This document shows positions 26,411 to 35,637 of a stretch of DNA of 64,000 bases, one piece after another; positions within the stretch are counted from its first letter, which is position 1; each line of letters starts with the position of its first letter. This DNA comes from Candidatus Latescibacterota bacterium (GTDB lineage Bacteria; JAAXHH01), in contig JAAXHH010000034.1 in NCBI GenBank assembly GCA_012270975.1, positions 124,001 to 188,000 of the forward strand, read 5' to 3'. A program made the translations under genes and the position numbers. Under the pieces are notes generated by a model. The model was not told where the DNA came from and searched no databases. It saw only the letters and a program-made list of their open reading frames with translations.

Positions 26411-28126
26411 ATGTCATCATCTCTTCGCAGCGCCCAGTGGTTCGGTCCCAAAGACAAAGTGGGATTCATCCATCGAAGCTGGATGAAGAACCAGGGGCTT
26501 CCGGATCATGTCTTCGACGGCCGGCCCGTCATCGGCATCTGCAACACCTGGTCTGAACTGACGCCGTGCAACGCCCACTTCCGGATCATCGCGGAACGGG
26601 TCCGCCGCGGCGTGTACGAGGCGGGCGGGTTCCCGGTGGAATTCCCCGTCATGTCCCTGGGCGAGCCCCTCATGCGGCCCACGACCATGCTCTTCCGCAA
26701 CCTGGTCAGCATGGACGTGGAAGAGACCATTCGCGCCAATCCACTCGACGGGGTCATCTTGCTCGTGGGATGCGACAAAACGACCCCGGCCCTGCTCATG
26801 GGCGCCGCGAGCTGCGATCTGCCCACCCTGGCCATCTCGGGCGGGCCCATGCTCAATGGGCGGTTCAGGGGTCGGAATATCGGGTCCGGCACGGACGTGT
26901 ACAAGTTCAGCGACGAGGTGCGCGCCGGGACGATGAGCGAAGAGGAGTTTCTGGAAGCGGAATCCTGCATGAACCGGTCCACGGGACACTGCATGACCAT
27001 GGGGACGGCCTCCACCATGGCCAGCGTCGTGGAAGCGATCGGCCTTGGCATGCCCGGCAACGCCGCCATCCCCGCGGCCGACGCCCGGCGGATGAAGCTG
27101 GCCCACGAGGCGGGCGGACGGGTGGTGGAGATGGTACGCGAGGACCTGCGCATGTCCGGGATCGTCACGCGCGAGGCCCTGGAGAACGCGATCCGGGTGG
27201 TCGGGGCCATCGGCGGCTCCACCAATTCGGTCGTGCACCTGCTGGCCATCGCGGGACGCCTGGGCGTCGATCTCTCCCTGCAGGACTGGGACCGCCTGGG
27301 TTGCGACATCCCGTGTATCGTGAACCTGATGCCGTCGGGTCAGTACCTGATGGAAGATTTCTATTACGCGGGCGGACTGCCGGCCGTGATCCGCGAGTTG
27401 GGAGACCTGATTCATCGCGACGCCATGACCGTGAACGGCAGGACCATTGGTGAAAACACGGCCGACGCGCCCTGTCACGACCGGGAGGTCATCAGGACTC
27501 TCGACGCTCCGCTGACCCCGACCGGAGGACTCGCCGTGCTCAAAGGCAACCTGTGTCCCGACGGCGCCATCATCAAGCCCTCGGCGGCATCGCCTGAACT
27601 GATGCGGCACCGTGGCCGCGCCGTGGTGTTCGAGAACATCGAGGACCTCCACGATCGCATCGACGATCCGGACCTGGAGGTGGACGCGGAGAGCGTCCTG
27701 GTGCTGAAGAACTGCGGACCGAAAGGATATCCGGGCATGGCCGAGGTGGGGAACATGCCGCTGCCGTCGAAACTGCTGCAACGGGGCGTCACGGACATGG
27801 TGCGCATATCCGATGCGCGCATGAGCGGCACGGCCTACGGAACGGTCGTGCTCCATACGGCGCCGGAGGCCGCGGCAGGCGGCACGCTGGCCCTCGTCGA
27901 GGATGGCGACATGATCGAGCTGGACGTCGGTCAACGCCGTCTTGAACTCGATGTGACCGAGAGTGAACTGGCCCGGAGGCGAGCCCGCTGGACTCAGCCC
28001 GAACCGGCGACAGACCGGGGATACTGCCGGTTGTACGTGGACCACGTGCTGCAGGCTGACCGGGGCGTGGACTTCGATTTCCTCGTCGGCGGCAGCGGCG
28101 CGCCGGTCGCACGGGATTCACATTAG
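26411..28126 (+). CDS. IlvD/Edd-family sugar-acid dehydratase, closest to L-arabinonate dehydratase
   Basis: 571 residues from the ATG at 26411, with AGGAG upstream. Iron-sulfur cysteines are visible: Cys44 in GICNTWSEL, Cys121 in GCDKTTPALLMGAASC, and a third in GHCMTMGTAST. Other family signatures are GGSTNSVVHLLAIAGR, MEDFYYAGGLPAVIREL, and KNCGPKGYPGMAEVGNM. The N-terminus, WFGPKDKVGFIHRSWMKNQGLPDH, is that of arabinonate/pentonate dehydratases, not of the branched-chain amino-acid enzyme. It would convert a sugar acid into its 2-keto-3-deoxy form. It is followed at 16 bases by the PhyH gene, and then by a sugar isomerase, forming a catabolic operon. Confidence 0.85.
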   Translation: MSSSLRSAQWFGPKDKVGFIHRSWMKNQGLPDHVFDGRPVIGICNTWSELTPCNAHFRIIAERVRRGVYEAGGFPVEFPVMSLGEPLMRPTTMLFRNLVSMDVEETIRANPLDGVILLVGCDKTTPALLMGAASCDLPTLAISGGPMLNGRFRGRNIGSGTDVYKFSDEVRAGTMSEEEFLEAESCMNRSTGHCMTMGTASTMASVVEAIGLGMPGNAAIPAADARRMKLAHEAGGRVVEMVREDLRMSGIVTREALENAIRVVGAIGGSTNSVVHLLAIAGRLGVDLSLQDWDRLGCDIPCIVNLMPSGQYLMEDFYYAGGLPAVIRELGDLIHRDAMTVNGRTIGENTADAPCHDREVIRTLDAPLTPTGGLAVLKGNLCPDGAIIKPSAASPELMRHRGRAVVFENIEDLHDRIDDPDLEVDAESVLVLKNCGPKGYPGMAEVGNMPLPSKLLQRGVTDMVRISDARMSGTAYGTVVLHTAPEAAAGGTLALVEDGDMIELDVGQRRLELDVTESELARRRARWTQPEPATDRGYCRLYVDHVLQADRGVDFDFLVGGSGAPVARDSH

Positions 28127-28142
28127 TTTCCTGGAGGCGGTA

Positions 28143-28859
28143 ATGCGTAAGACGCTGGACGACGACGCCCCTTCATCCTTCGCGGAAAACGGTTTTATCC
28201 TCGTCGAATCCGTTTTCACGGTGGATGAAATGGCGGCGTGCAAGGTCGCCGCAAAGGAACTGGTGGAAAACCGATCGGGACCGTCGGGCGTACACGTGTG
28301 GATGAGCGACGCCATCCCGCCCCTCTTCGAATCGGTATCCTGCGATCCCCGGATGGCGGCCATCCTGCGACCGCTGATCGGTCCGCGCATCGAGTTTCTC
28401 AGCGCGAAGCCCGTCTTCAAGTCCACCACGGTCCACTTCGCCTCGCCCTGGCACCAGGACCAGGCGTACTGGGGCGGCGCGACCAAGTGGTCCGCCTGGA
28501 TCGCGCTCGACGACGCGACCGTGGGAAACGGATGCCTTCGGGTCATACCCGGATCCCACCGGCGAACGCGGGATCACGCATCGGTGCGGGACGCCAGGGG
28601 GTTCGTCAACCGCGTTTCTGACGACGACCTCAAGGACGATCCGATTATGGACGTGGAAATGAACTGCGGGGACGTGCTGGTATTTCACGACCGGCTGCTG
28701 CACAGTTCCCATCCAAACATGTCCGGCCGGGACCGCTGGTCCTTCATTCCCACCTACCGGAACGCTGATGTGCCCGATACATCCACGGTCTGGACCACTT
28801 CGAAACCCATGAATGCGCATAGCCAGCGCAGTCCGATCCAACCCAAGGAGACGAAATGA
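28143..28859 (+). CDS. Phytanoyl-CoA dioxygenase (PhyH) family oxygenase
   Basis: 238 residues, ATG at 28143 with GGAGG upstream. The 2-oxoglutarate/Fe(II) site is visible: His104 and Asp106 in HQDQAYW, a distal His187 in DRLLHSSHPN, and an Arg near 196-198 for 2-oxoglutarate. Such enzymes hydroxylate many small molecules, so the substrate is unknown. Its place between a sugar-acid dehydratase and a sugar isomerase suggests a carbohydrate or derived osmolyte as substrate. Its stop overlaps the start of the next gene (ATGA). Confidence 0.85.
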   Translation: MRKTLDDDAPSSFAENGFILVESVFTVDEMAACKVAAKELVENRSGPSGVHVWMSDAIPPLFESVSCDPRMAAILRPLIGPRIEFLSAKPVFKSTTVHFASPWHQDQAYWGGATKWSAWIALDDATVGNGCLRVIPGSHRRTRDHASVRDARGFVNRVSDDDLKDDPIMDVEMNCGDVLVFHDRLLHSSHPNMSGRDRWSFIPTYRNADVPDTSTVWTTSKPMNAHSQRSPIQPKETK

Positions 28860-29671
28860 AAATCGCCCTGCAGGAAGCCCTGCTCCCAGGCGAAACGCTC
28901 GACGAAAAACTGGATTTCGCCGAATCTGTGAACGTCGAAGGGCTCGAGATATCCGGGCGGGGTCCGGCCCGTCGGATCGACGAACTGGAGTCCGCGCTGC
29001 GAAACCGCACCATACGGCTGGTTTCGCTGTGCGGCCAGGGCACTTTCGATTTCCTGGATCCCGATGTGGATAAGAGAAATCACAGCATCGCCGAGGCGAA
29101 GGAGAACCTGGAGGTGTGCGGGCATTTCGGGACGGTCGGCCTGATCCTGCCGCCCATATTCGGGCCGCCGCGCCTCCCCGATCTCACGCCCCTGGCCGAC
29201 GCCATCACCCTTGAAATGCAGTTGCTGACGGAGATCGTCCGGGACCTGGCGGAATTCGCCGCGGAGCAGCACACGAAGATATTGCTGGAACCCTTGAACC
29301 GCTACGAGGAGCACCTGCTGAGACAGCAGGAACGGGGGATCGAAATCATCCAGCGTGCAGGCGATCCGCCGTCGGCCAGCCTGCTGTGCGACTTCTTCCA
29401 CATGCACATCGAGGAGACGGACACGCCGGCCACGCTGCGACGCATCGGACGCCGGTACGTAGGCCACGTGCATATGGCCGACAATACGCGCCAGGAGCCG
29501 GGCTCGGGGGACATCGACTGGAATGCGGGGCTCTCCGCCCTCAGGGATATCGGATTCGACGGTTACCTGGCTTATGAATGCGGCATTACGGGAGACAGCG
29601 AAGCGGAGCGGCGGGAAACCCTGGCAAGGTCGGTGAAATTCATCCAGGGTGTAATTGAAGATTTATCCTGA
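28856..29671 (+). CDS. Sugar phosphate isomerase/epimerase-like TIM barrel (xylose-isomerase-like)
   Basis: 271 residues. The AP-endonuclease-2 barrel pattern is present: VEGLEISGRG, LLEPLNRYEEHLL with a metal-binding Glu, CDFFHMHIEE with Asp/His, VGHVHMADNTR and YLAYECGI near the end. This family includes epimerases, isomerases and dehydratases acting on sugars or inositols. It ends the operon with the dehydratase and dioxygenase genes, overlapping the latter by four bases. The exact reaction is not determinable from the sequence. Confidence 0.85.
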   Translation: MKIALQEALLPGETLDEKLDFAESVNVEGLEISGRGPARRIDELESALRNRTIRLVSLCGQGTFDFLDPDVDKRNHSIAEAKENLEVCGHFGTVGLILPPIFGPPRLPDLTPLADAITLEMQLLTEIVRDLAEFAAEQHTKILLEPLNRYEEHLLRQQERGIEIIQRAGDPPSASLLCDFFHMHIEETDTPATLRRIGRRYVGHVHMADNTRQEPGSGDIDWNAGLSALRDIGFDGYLAYECGITGDSEAERRETLARSVKFIQGVIEDLS

Positions 29672-29729
29672 AAGGGCGGACCGGATTGACGGCGTCGGCG
29701 ACGTACCCACGAACGTCCGGCGGTCTCCG

Positions 29730-30344
29730 TCACGGCAGGATGATGTCCCGGTTCTCGAAACGCAGCCGCATCAGGAATTCGGAACCGAGGGTCTTCCGGA
29801 TACGCGAGACCGAGGTCCGGGCCTCGAGATGGAGGGGGTCCAGGGAGATCGCCTCCATGTAGGCGTCGTGGGCCTCTTCCAGTCTGATCATCTTCTCCAG
29901 TGTACGGCCCAGATCGAAGTAGCTTTCTACGGCCCATAGCCGGTCTTTGTCCCGTGAGATCGCCTCCCGGAACTCATTCACCGCCGCTTCGTACTGGCCG
30001 GCGGCGGCGTACAGGCGGGCGGCCATCAGCCAGCAGGGCACGTAATCCACGTCCCGGGTCCTGGCCATGTGTACATACCGGATCGCCTCTTTCACATTGC
30101 CGCGTTCGAAGAACAGGCGGCTCATCCCCACGTAGGCCGGGGCAAAGCCGTCATCGAGCTGGATCGTCCTGCGCAACGCCTCTTCCGCCTCGCCATGGGC
30201 GCCGGATTCCAGCAGATACAGTGCCCGCGCATACTCGGTTTCGGGCGTACCGAGCGAATCAGAAAACTCCATGGTCTTCGCACCGCATCGGGCGAACGCC
30301 AGCGCCGCGATGACCAGTCCCAGGCAAATCGCCGATCGTCGCAC
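29730..30344 (-). CDS. TPR-repeat lipoprotein
   Basis: Roughly 204 residues. I place the start at GTG 30344, five bases after GGGAGG, rather than at the ATG at 30359, which has a poor ribosome site. The frame continues upstream through the tRNA-Gly gene, so the longer translation is an artefact. A signal-like segment ends FARCGAK, a possible lipobox Cys. At least four tetratricopeptide repeats follow (ARALYLLESGAHGEAEEALRR, AYVGMSRLFFERGNVKEAIR, CWLMAARLYAAAGQYEAAVN, SYFDLGRTLEKMIRLEEAHD). TPR lipoproteins commonly act in envelope assembly, but the partner is unknown. It follows the tRNA terminator, so it probably has its own promoter. Confidence 0.75.
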   Translation of the reverse strand: MRRSAICLGLVIAALAFARCGAKTMEFSDSLGTPETEYARALYLLESGAHGEAEEALRRTIQLDDGFAPAYVGMSRLFFERGNVKEAIRYVHMARTRDVDYVPCWLMAARLYAAAGQYEAAVNEFREAISRDKDRLWAVESYFDLGRTLEKMIRLEEAHDAYMEAISLDPLHLEARTSVSRIRKTLGSEFLMRLRFENRDIILP

Positions 30345-30360
30345 GGGCACCTCCCTCATA

Positions 30361-30393
30361 AGAAAACGCCCCGCGGATGGACAAACCGCAGGG
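30361..30393 (-). terminator. Rho-independent terminator after tRNA-Gly
   Basis: On the minus strand a 9-base-pair stem (GCCCTGCGG with CCGCGGGGC, one G-T pair) with a 9-base loop is followed by GTTTTCTT. It begins a few bases after the tRNA 3' end. It fits a terminator that closes the tRNA transcript before the TPR gene. Confidence 0.7.
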
Positions 30394-30399
30394 CTGTCA

Positions 30400-30472
30400 G
30401 GCGGGAAACGGGGCTCGAACCCGCGACCCTCAGCTTGGGAAGCTGATGCTCTGCCAACTGAGCTATTCCCGC
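30400..30472 (-). tRNA. tRNA-Gly (anticodon CCC)
   Basis: The minus strand gives a complete cloverleaf of 73 bases including the discriminator. The acceptor is GCGGGAA with TTCCCGC, the D-arm is GCTC...GAGC, the anticodon stem TCAGC/GCTGA encloses loop TTCCCAA, and the T-arm is GCGGG TTCGAGC CCCGT. The anticodon bases lie at 30437-30439 (CCC on the minus strand). The 3' CCA is not encoded. It decodes GGG glycine codons. Confidence 0.93.
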
Positions 30473-30577
30473 GGGACAAGTAGAGACCGGGATGGCCGCT
30501 GCTTACCGTAAGCTATCCCGGCGACCCGCGCTGTGTCAAGCGAAATCCTGAACGGTCCGCACCGCCCCATTCACCGG

Positions 30578-31666
30578 TCAGGTTTCAAGCGATTTCTCTT
30601 CCTCGAACCGTTCCAGCGCAAGCTGGATCAGCTTGTCGATCAGATCCCCATAGGACACTCCGGCGACCTCCCAGAGCTTGGGAAACATGCTGATCCGGGT
30701 GAAACCGGGGATGGTATTGAGTTCGTTTACCAGGACCTCGCCGTCGTCCTTCAGGAAGAAATCCACACGGGACATGCCCTCGCAGGCCAGCACCCGGTGG
30801 GTTTCCACGGCAGTCGCCCGAATCTTCTCCGTCAGTTCGGACGGCAGCGCGGCCGGGATCTCCAGCTCGGCGCCGTGTTCGTCGATGTACTTCGCCTCGT
30901 AGGAGTAGAACTCGTGGGTGGGCCGGACTTCGCCCAGTCCGGATGCTTCGGGACGGGCGTTTCCCAGCACCGCGCATTCGATTTCCCGGCCGTTTACGTA
31001 CTCCTCCACCAGGATCTTCCGGTCGTACCGAAAAGCTTCCCGGACGCCCGCTTCGAATTCCCCGGCGTCATGGGCCTTGGTGATGCCGACGGATGAACCC
31101 AGGTTGGCGGGCTTGATGAAGCAGGGCATGCCCAGGCGGTCACGCACTTCGTCGAAAGCGATTCGGTCCCTTTCGGAAGATGCGAAGGTCATGAAGGCGG
31201 GGGTGGCGATGCCGGCCTCCCGCAACAGACGCTTCATCACGTCCTTGTCCATGGAAACCGCCGAACCCAGGACGCCGGAGCCCACGTAGGGCAGATTGGC
31301 CAGCTTCAACAGGCCCTGAACCGTGCCATCCTCGCCAAAGGGTCCATGGAGAACGGGGAAGATGACGTCGATGTTACCGGCAGGCCGGTGTGTCGTCCGG
31401 GTCGCAACCTGGTCTGCGGGCGCCCCGGGAGCGAGGGTTACGGTTTCACTCAGCCGGTTCAGGGCGATCAGCTTGGGATCGTGGGCGTTGAGCAGGAATT
31501 CCGCCGAATCGCCCAGATGCCACTGTCCGTTGCGATCGATTCCGATAAGGACTACCTCGTACCGGCTCCGGTCGATGGCGTCGACGATATTCCGCGCCGA
31601 CTGAAGCGAGACCTGGTGTTCCGCCGACCTGCCCCCGCACAGGACTCCTACCCGGATTTTCTTCAT
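30578..31666 (-). CDS. ddl: D-alanine--D-alanine ligase
   Basis: 362 residues, in the usual range. ATP-grasp enzyme making the D-Ala-D-Ala dipeptide for peptidoglycan. N-terminal substrate domain with GVLCGGRSAEHQVS, ATP-grasp region with HGPFGEDGTVQGLL, MDKDVMKRLL, FIKPANLGSSVGI, EEYVNGREIE, and the catalytic C-terminal SRVDFFLKDDGEVLVNELNTIPGFT. It lies 42 bases downstream of hemW on the same strand and ends the lepA-lepB-hemW-ddl gene group. The presence of ddl confirms a peptidoglycan wall. Confidence 0.95.
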   Translation of the reverse strand: MKKIRVGVLCGGRSAEHQVSLQSARNIVDAIDRSRYEVVLIGIDRNGQWHLGDSAEFLLNAHDPKLIALNRLSETVTLAPGAPADQVATRTTHRPAGNIDVIFPVLHGPFGEDGTVQGLLKLANLPYVGSGVLGSAVSMDKDVMKRLLREAGIATPAFMTFASSERDRIAFDEVRDRLGMPCFIKPANLGSSVGITKAHDAGEFEAGVREAFRYDRKILVEEYVNGREIECAVLGNARPEASGLGEVRPTHEFYSYEAKYIDEHGAELEIPAALPSELTEKIRATAVETHRVLACEGMSRVDFFLKDDGEVLVNELNTIPGFTRISMFPKLWEVAGVSYGDLIDKLIQLALERFEEEKSLET

Positions 31667-31708
31667 GATGCCGACTCTTTCGGTATGCGCACCGGCCTGA
31701 CGGTCCGG

Positions 31709-32842
31709 CTACATGAGGTACGCGCAGACGCTGTCCGCAAGGGCCAGCCCCTTTCGGGTCAGGCGGATCCGCGCCCCGCGCTCCGCCAGCAACCCTTCCT
31801 CGGCCAGGGTATGGATCGCCGGGTCCCGTTTGCCCATGGCATCGTCCCCGAACCGGTCGCGGAACACCCGCGTATCCATGCCCTCGACGGATCTCAGGCG
31901 CAGCAGGATATACTCATGTATACGTTCCTCCACCGAGAGCGTTTCATCCATATCTATGGCCTCGCCCCACTCGTCCATGGCCGACAGGTAGTCGGCGAGG
32001 CTGCGCGAGTTGGCCAGCCGCCGGCCGGCCAGGTGAGAGTGGGCCGACGGCCCCAGCCCCAGGTAGTCGCCGCCGTTCCAGCAGGAAACGTTATGCCGGC
32101 ATGCGAAGCCGGGTTTCGACAGGTTGGAGACTTCGTAGTGCCGGTAACCCGCGGCGGCCAGCCGGTCAAGCGCCTGGTAATAGCAGGCAACGTGGCCCGC
32201 TTCGTCCGGCAGGTCCAGCGTGCCCTCCTCTTCCATCCGGGCGAATTTCGTTCCCGGTTCGATCGTCAACCCGTAGACCGACACGTGCTCCGGGTCCAGG
32301 GAAACCGTGCGTTCCAGCGTATCCGTCCAGTGCGATGCCGCCTGGCCGGGTACGCCGAACATGAGATCGAGATTGACGTTTTCGAAGCCGGCTTCTCTTG
32401 CGAGTACGATCGCCTCTTCGGCCTGGTCCGCCGTATGACGCCGTCCGAGCCGTCGCAGGATATCATCTGAAAAGGACTGGACGCCGATGCTGAGCCGGTT
32501 GACACCCAGTTCGCGAAGGCGTTGCAGCTTGGAGATCCTGACCGTTTCCGGATTGGCTTCCACCGTGACTTCGGCGTCAGGGTCGACGCGGAAGAAACCG
32601 TGGATCATCCCGAAGACGCGGTCCAGCTGACGATCCGTAAGACAGGTGGGGGTGCCTCCGCCCAGGAAGACCGTGTCGATGGTGCTGTCCGGCCAGGGCG
32701 ATTCACGGCCGCGACGCCCGGCCTCGGTTTCCAGGGCCGCCAGCAGCCGGTCTACCCGGCCGTCTTTAAGCAGTTCAAAGGAGAAATCGCAATACGGGCA
32801 GGCATGGGTGCAGAATGGGATATGGATGTATAGACCGGCCAA
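31709..32842 (-). CDS. hemW: Heme chaperone HemW (radical SAM)
   Basis: 377 residues from a TTG at 32842 with GGGAAG about eight bases upstream. The codon is chosen because the protein then begins AGLYIHIPFC, the family N-terminus. The [4Fe-4S] ligands are Cys11, Cys15 and Cys18 in CTHACPYC. The motif FLGGGTPTCL and the later SIGVQSF are present, and a C-terminal HemN-type domain closes the protein. HemW differs from HemN by lacking the first extra N-terminal Cys and is a heme-inserting factor. It is 42 bases upstream of ddl and 17 bases downstream of lepB. Confidence 0.9.
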   Translation of the reverse strand: MAGLYIHIPFCTHACPYCDFSFELLKDGRVDRLLAALETEAGRRGRESPWPDSTIDTVFLGGGTPTCLTDRQLDRVFGMIHGFFRVDPDAEVTVEANPETVRISKLQRLRELGVNRLSIGVQSFSDDILRRLGRRHTADQAEEAIVLAREAGFENVNLDLMFGVPGQAASHWTDTLERTVSLDPEHVSVYGLTIEPGTKFARMEEEGTLDLPDEAGHVACYYQALDRLAAAGYRHYEVSNLSKPGFACRHNVSCWNGGDYLGLGPSAHSHLAGRRLANSRSLADYLSAMDEWGEAIDMDETLSVEERIHEYILLRLRSVEGMDTRVFRDRFGDDAMGKRDPAIHTLAEEGLLAERGARIRLTRKGLALADSVCAYLM

Positions 32843-32859
32843 AGTGTATGCTTCCCGAC

Positions 32860-33567
32860 CTACATGACGATTCTGCCGATGCGATTCCAGCGGACCCGCC
32901 ACGGAACGTGGACGATGTTGTAACCCAGCACGTAGGCCAGGGAGGCGACGCTCTCCAGGGGCCTGGACGATTGCCACACCAACTCGGGGTCGTTCCGGTG
33001 GCGTTCCCAGGACCAGTAGATGATGAAGGCGTTGCCCACGACGTCCTTCGTGTCTACGAATCCCCAGTACCTGCTGTCTGAACTGTAGTCCCGGTTGTCG
33101 CCCATGACGAACAGGGCACCCGCCGGCACGATCTTGGGACCCCAGTTGTCCCGGGTGCTCCGGGTAGCCGCCCTTACCGTCGGATCATCGAACTTGACTT
33201 GCGGCGGATTCTCCACCAGCACATCGTCCACGTAAACGCTCTTGTCCCGGATCTCCACCTTCTGTCCGGCGACGGCGATACAACGCTTGATGAACATCTG
33301 CGCCGGGTTCCGGGGATAGGGAAAGACCAGTATATCGCCGGGTTCGGGATCGCGCCAGGCGGGCAGCCGCACATCCGTGAAAGGAATGCCGGGGCCGTAG
33401 AGAAACTTGTTGACCAGCAGGAAATCACCCACCTGCAGGGTGGCTTCCATGGATTCCGACGGAATCCGGAAGGCCTGAACGACCTCCGCGCGGATGACGA
33501 GGAAGAGCAGCACGGTGAACAGCACGATTTCCGCGTACTCTCGCAGCAGGGACTTGTTTTTCGCCAA
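32860..33567 (-). CDS. lepB: Signal peptidase I
   Basis: 235 residues from a TTG at 33567 (AGAGGA upstream); the longer frame upstream is just overlap with lepA. One membrane segment (about 12-30) leads to the catalytic Ser39 in IPSESM and Lys93 in MFIKRCIAVAG. The family motif GDNRDYSSDSRYWGFV follows. It cleaves signal peptides on the outer face of the inner membrane. Gene order lepA-lepB is a very common pairing and supports cotranscription. Confidence 0.92.
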   Translation of the reverse strand: MAKNKSLLREYAEIVLFTVLLFLVIRAEVVQAFRIPSESMEATLQVGDFLLVNKFLYGPGIPFTDVRLPAWRDPEPGDILVFPYPRNPAQMFIKRCIAVAGQKVEIRDKSVYVDDVLVENPPQVKFDDPTVRAATRSTRDNWGPKIVPAGALFVMGDNRDYSSDSRYWGFVDTKDVVGNAFIIYWSWERHRNDPELVWQSSRPLESVASLAYVLGYNIVHVPWRVRWNRIGRIVM

Positions 33568-33623
33568 GGATGGATATCCTCTTGGATGCTGAGCCGTCCG
33601 GTCTGAAACCCGGCCTCCGACGC

Positions 33624-35441
33624 CTATCCGCCGACGGCCGCGCCTTCGCCCCGGATATCCAGCACCGCCAGAAAGGCCTCCTGCGGCAATTCGACGTTTC
33701 CGACCTGCTTCATGCGCCGTTTGCCCTCCTTCTGCCTTTCCAGGAGCTTGCGTTTCCGGGTAACGTCGCCCCCGTAACACTTGGCGGTGACGCTCTTGCG
33801 CAGGGGACGGATCGATTCCCGCGCGATGACCCTGCCGCCGATGGCGGCCTGGACGGCGACCTCGAACATCTGCCGCGGTATGATCTTGCGCAGCCGCTGG
33901 CACAGCTCGCGGCCCCACTCGTAGGCCTTGTCCTTGTGGATGATGATCGAAAGGGCGTCCACCAGGTCGCCGTTGAGGAGCAGGTTCAGCCTGACCAGGG
34001 GCGAGACGCGGTATTCCAGGAAGTCGTAGTCGAACGAAGCATACCCGCGGCTGATCGACTTCAGCCGGTCGTAGAAATCGAAGACGATTTCCGACAGCGG
34101 CAGTTCGTACTGCAGGGCGACCCGGGTCGCGTCGAGGTATTCCATGGCCTTGTAAACGCCCCGCCGGTCGCGGGTCAGCTTCATGATATTGCCGATGTAA
34201 TCCGTGGGCACTACGATCTGCGCCTGTATGAAGGGCTCTTCCACGCTGTCGATGAGCGAAGCGTCGGGCATGTCGGCCGGATTGTCCACGCGGAGCACCT
34301 CGCCCGCGGTGGTCCTGATCCGGTACTCCACGCTGGGCATGGTGGCCAGGATCGTAAGTCCGTACTCCCGCTCGAGACGCTCCTGCACGACCTCCATGTG
34401 CAGGAGTCCCAGGAAACCGCAGCGAAAACCGAACCCGAGCGCTACCGAGGTTTCGGGTTCGTAGACCAGGGCGGCGTCGTTCAACTGGTATTTCTCCAGG
34501 GCCTCCTTGAGTGGCTCATAGTCTTCCGACGAGGCCGGGTACAACCCGCTGAACACCATGGACTTGGCCTCCCGGTAACCGGGAAGGGGCTCGTCGCAGG
34601 GCCGGGCGGCATCGGTGACCGTGTCGCCCACGCGGGCGTCCGCCACGTTTCGGATATTCCCGATCAGATAGCCGACCTCCCCGGCCGTGAGCGCGTCCAC
34701 GGGCGCCTTGTCAAAACGCAGTACACCGGTCTCCGCGACCTCGAACCGTTTGTCATTGGAACACATCAGGATGTCCATGCCCGGCCTGATTTCGCCGCTC
34801 ATGACGCGCACATAGGGCACGGCGCCGCGGTACTGATCGAATATCGAGTCGAAGATAAGGGCCCGCAACGGACCGTCGTCGGGTTCGGGGGGCGGGATGC
34901 GGTCCAGGATGGCCTGCAGCACCTCCTCGACCCCGATACCGTCCCTGGCGCTGGTCAGGATGACGTCGCCGGGTTCGACGCCCAGCAGATCCACGATCTG
35001 TCCCGTAACGACGTCGATCCGGGCGTTGGGCAGATCGATCTTGTTGATCACCGGGACAATGGTCAGGTCGTTTTCCAGGGCCAGGTACAGATTGCTGATC
35101 GTCTGCGCCTCGATGCCCTGGACCGCGTCGATGATCAGGAGCGCGCCCTCGCAGGCGGCGAGGCTGCGGGATACCTCGTAGGAGAAATCGACGTGACCGG
35201 GGGTATCGATGAGGTTGAGGGCGTAAGCCTGACCGTCCGGCGACTCGTAAGACATGCGGATCGCGTGGGCCTTGATCGTGATGCCCCGCTCCCGCTCCAG
35301 GTCGAGGTTGTCCAGCATCTGGGCGCGCATCTTCAAGGGAGACACGGTGCCCGTCATCTCCAGCAGGCGATCCGCCAGCGTCGATTTGCCGTGGTCGATA
35401 TGGGCGATGATGGAGAAGTTGCGAATCTGTACCGTGGACAT
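33624..35441 (-). CDS. lepA: Elongation factor 4 (LepA)
   Basis: 605 residues from the ATG at 35441 ([21 protein letters not shown]). GTPase motifs are intact: [25 protein letters not shown], and SARDGIGV. The EF-G-like domains and the LepA-specific C-terminal region ([44 protein letters not shown]) complete it. It back-translocates or remodels stalled ribosomes. First gene of the group lepA-lepB-hemW-ddl. Confidence 0.96.
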   Translation of the reverse strand: MSTVQIRNFSIIAHIDHGKSTLADRLLEMTGTVSPLKMRAQMLDNLDLERERGITIKAHAIRMSYESPDGQAYALNLIDTPGHVDFSYEVSRSLAACEGALLIIDAVQGIEAQTISNLYLALENDLTIVPVINKIDLPNARIDVVTGQIVDLLGVEPGDVILTSARDGIGVEEVLQAILDRIPPPEPDDGPLRALIFDSIFDQYRGAVPYVRVMSGEIRPGMDILMCSNDKRFEVAETGVLRFDKAPVDALTAGEVGYLIGNIRNVADARVGDTVTDAARPCDEPLPGYREAKSMVFSGLYPASSEDYEPLKEALEKYQLNDAALVYEPETSVALGFGFRCGFLGLLHMEVVQERLEREYGLTILATMPSVEYRIRTTAGEVLRVDNPADMPDASLIDSVEEPFIQAQIVVPTDYIGNIMKLTRDRRGVYKAMEYLDATRVALQYELPLSEIVFDFYDRLKSISRGYASFDYDFLEYRVSPLVRLNLLLNGDLVDALSIIIHKDKAYEWGRELCQRLRKIIPRQMFEVAVQAAIGGRVIARESIRPLRKSVTAKCYGGDVTRKRKLLERQKEGKRRMKQVGNVELPQEAFLAVLDIRGEGAAVGG

Positions 35442-35509
35442 GGAATCCCCGTGTGGCCGCCCGGAAAACCGGAAAGCCGCTTCAATTCGAATCGGATGCA
35501 ACAGGGTGA

Positions 35510-35538
35510 AATAAAACGATTAAGGCGCGGAATGTCAA
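35510..35538 (-). promoter_or_regulatory. Likely sigma-70 promoter for lepA-lepB-hemW-ddl
   Basis: On the minus strand TTGACA (35533-35538, perfect) and TTTATT (35510-35515) are 17 bases apart. The leader to the lepA ATG would be about 65 bases. The -10 is moderate. Confidence 0.5.
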
Positions 35539-35637
35539 TAAGTATGCGGACCGACGGAGACCCGTTTCGAAGGCGGGAATCTTCGCGTTTTCCGGTTCAG
35601 GGACGGCTTGAGATCCGGTACCGGCCGGTCGGAAAAT

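Noticed and set aside
30345-30479. N-terminal extension of the TPR gene
   Set aside because: The extension translates the tRNA-Gly gene and its terminator, a known artefact pattern.
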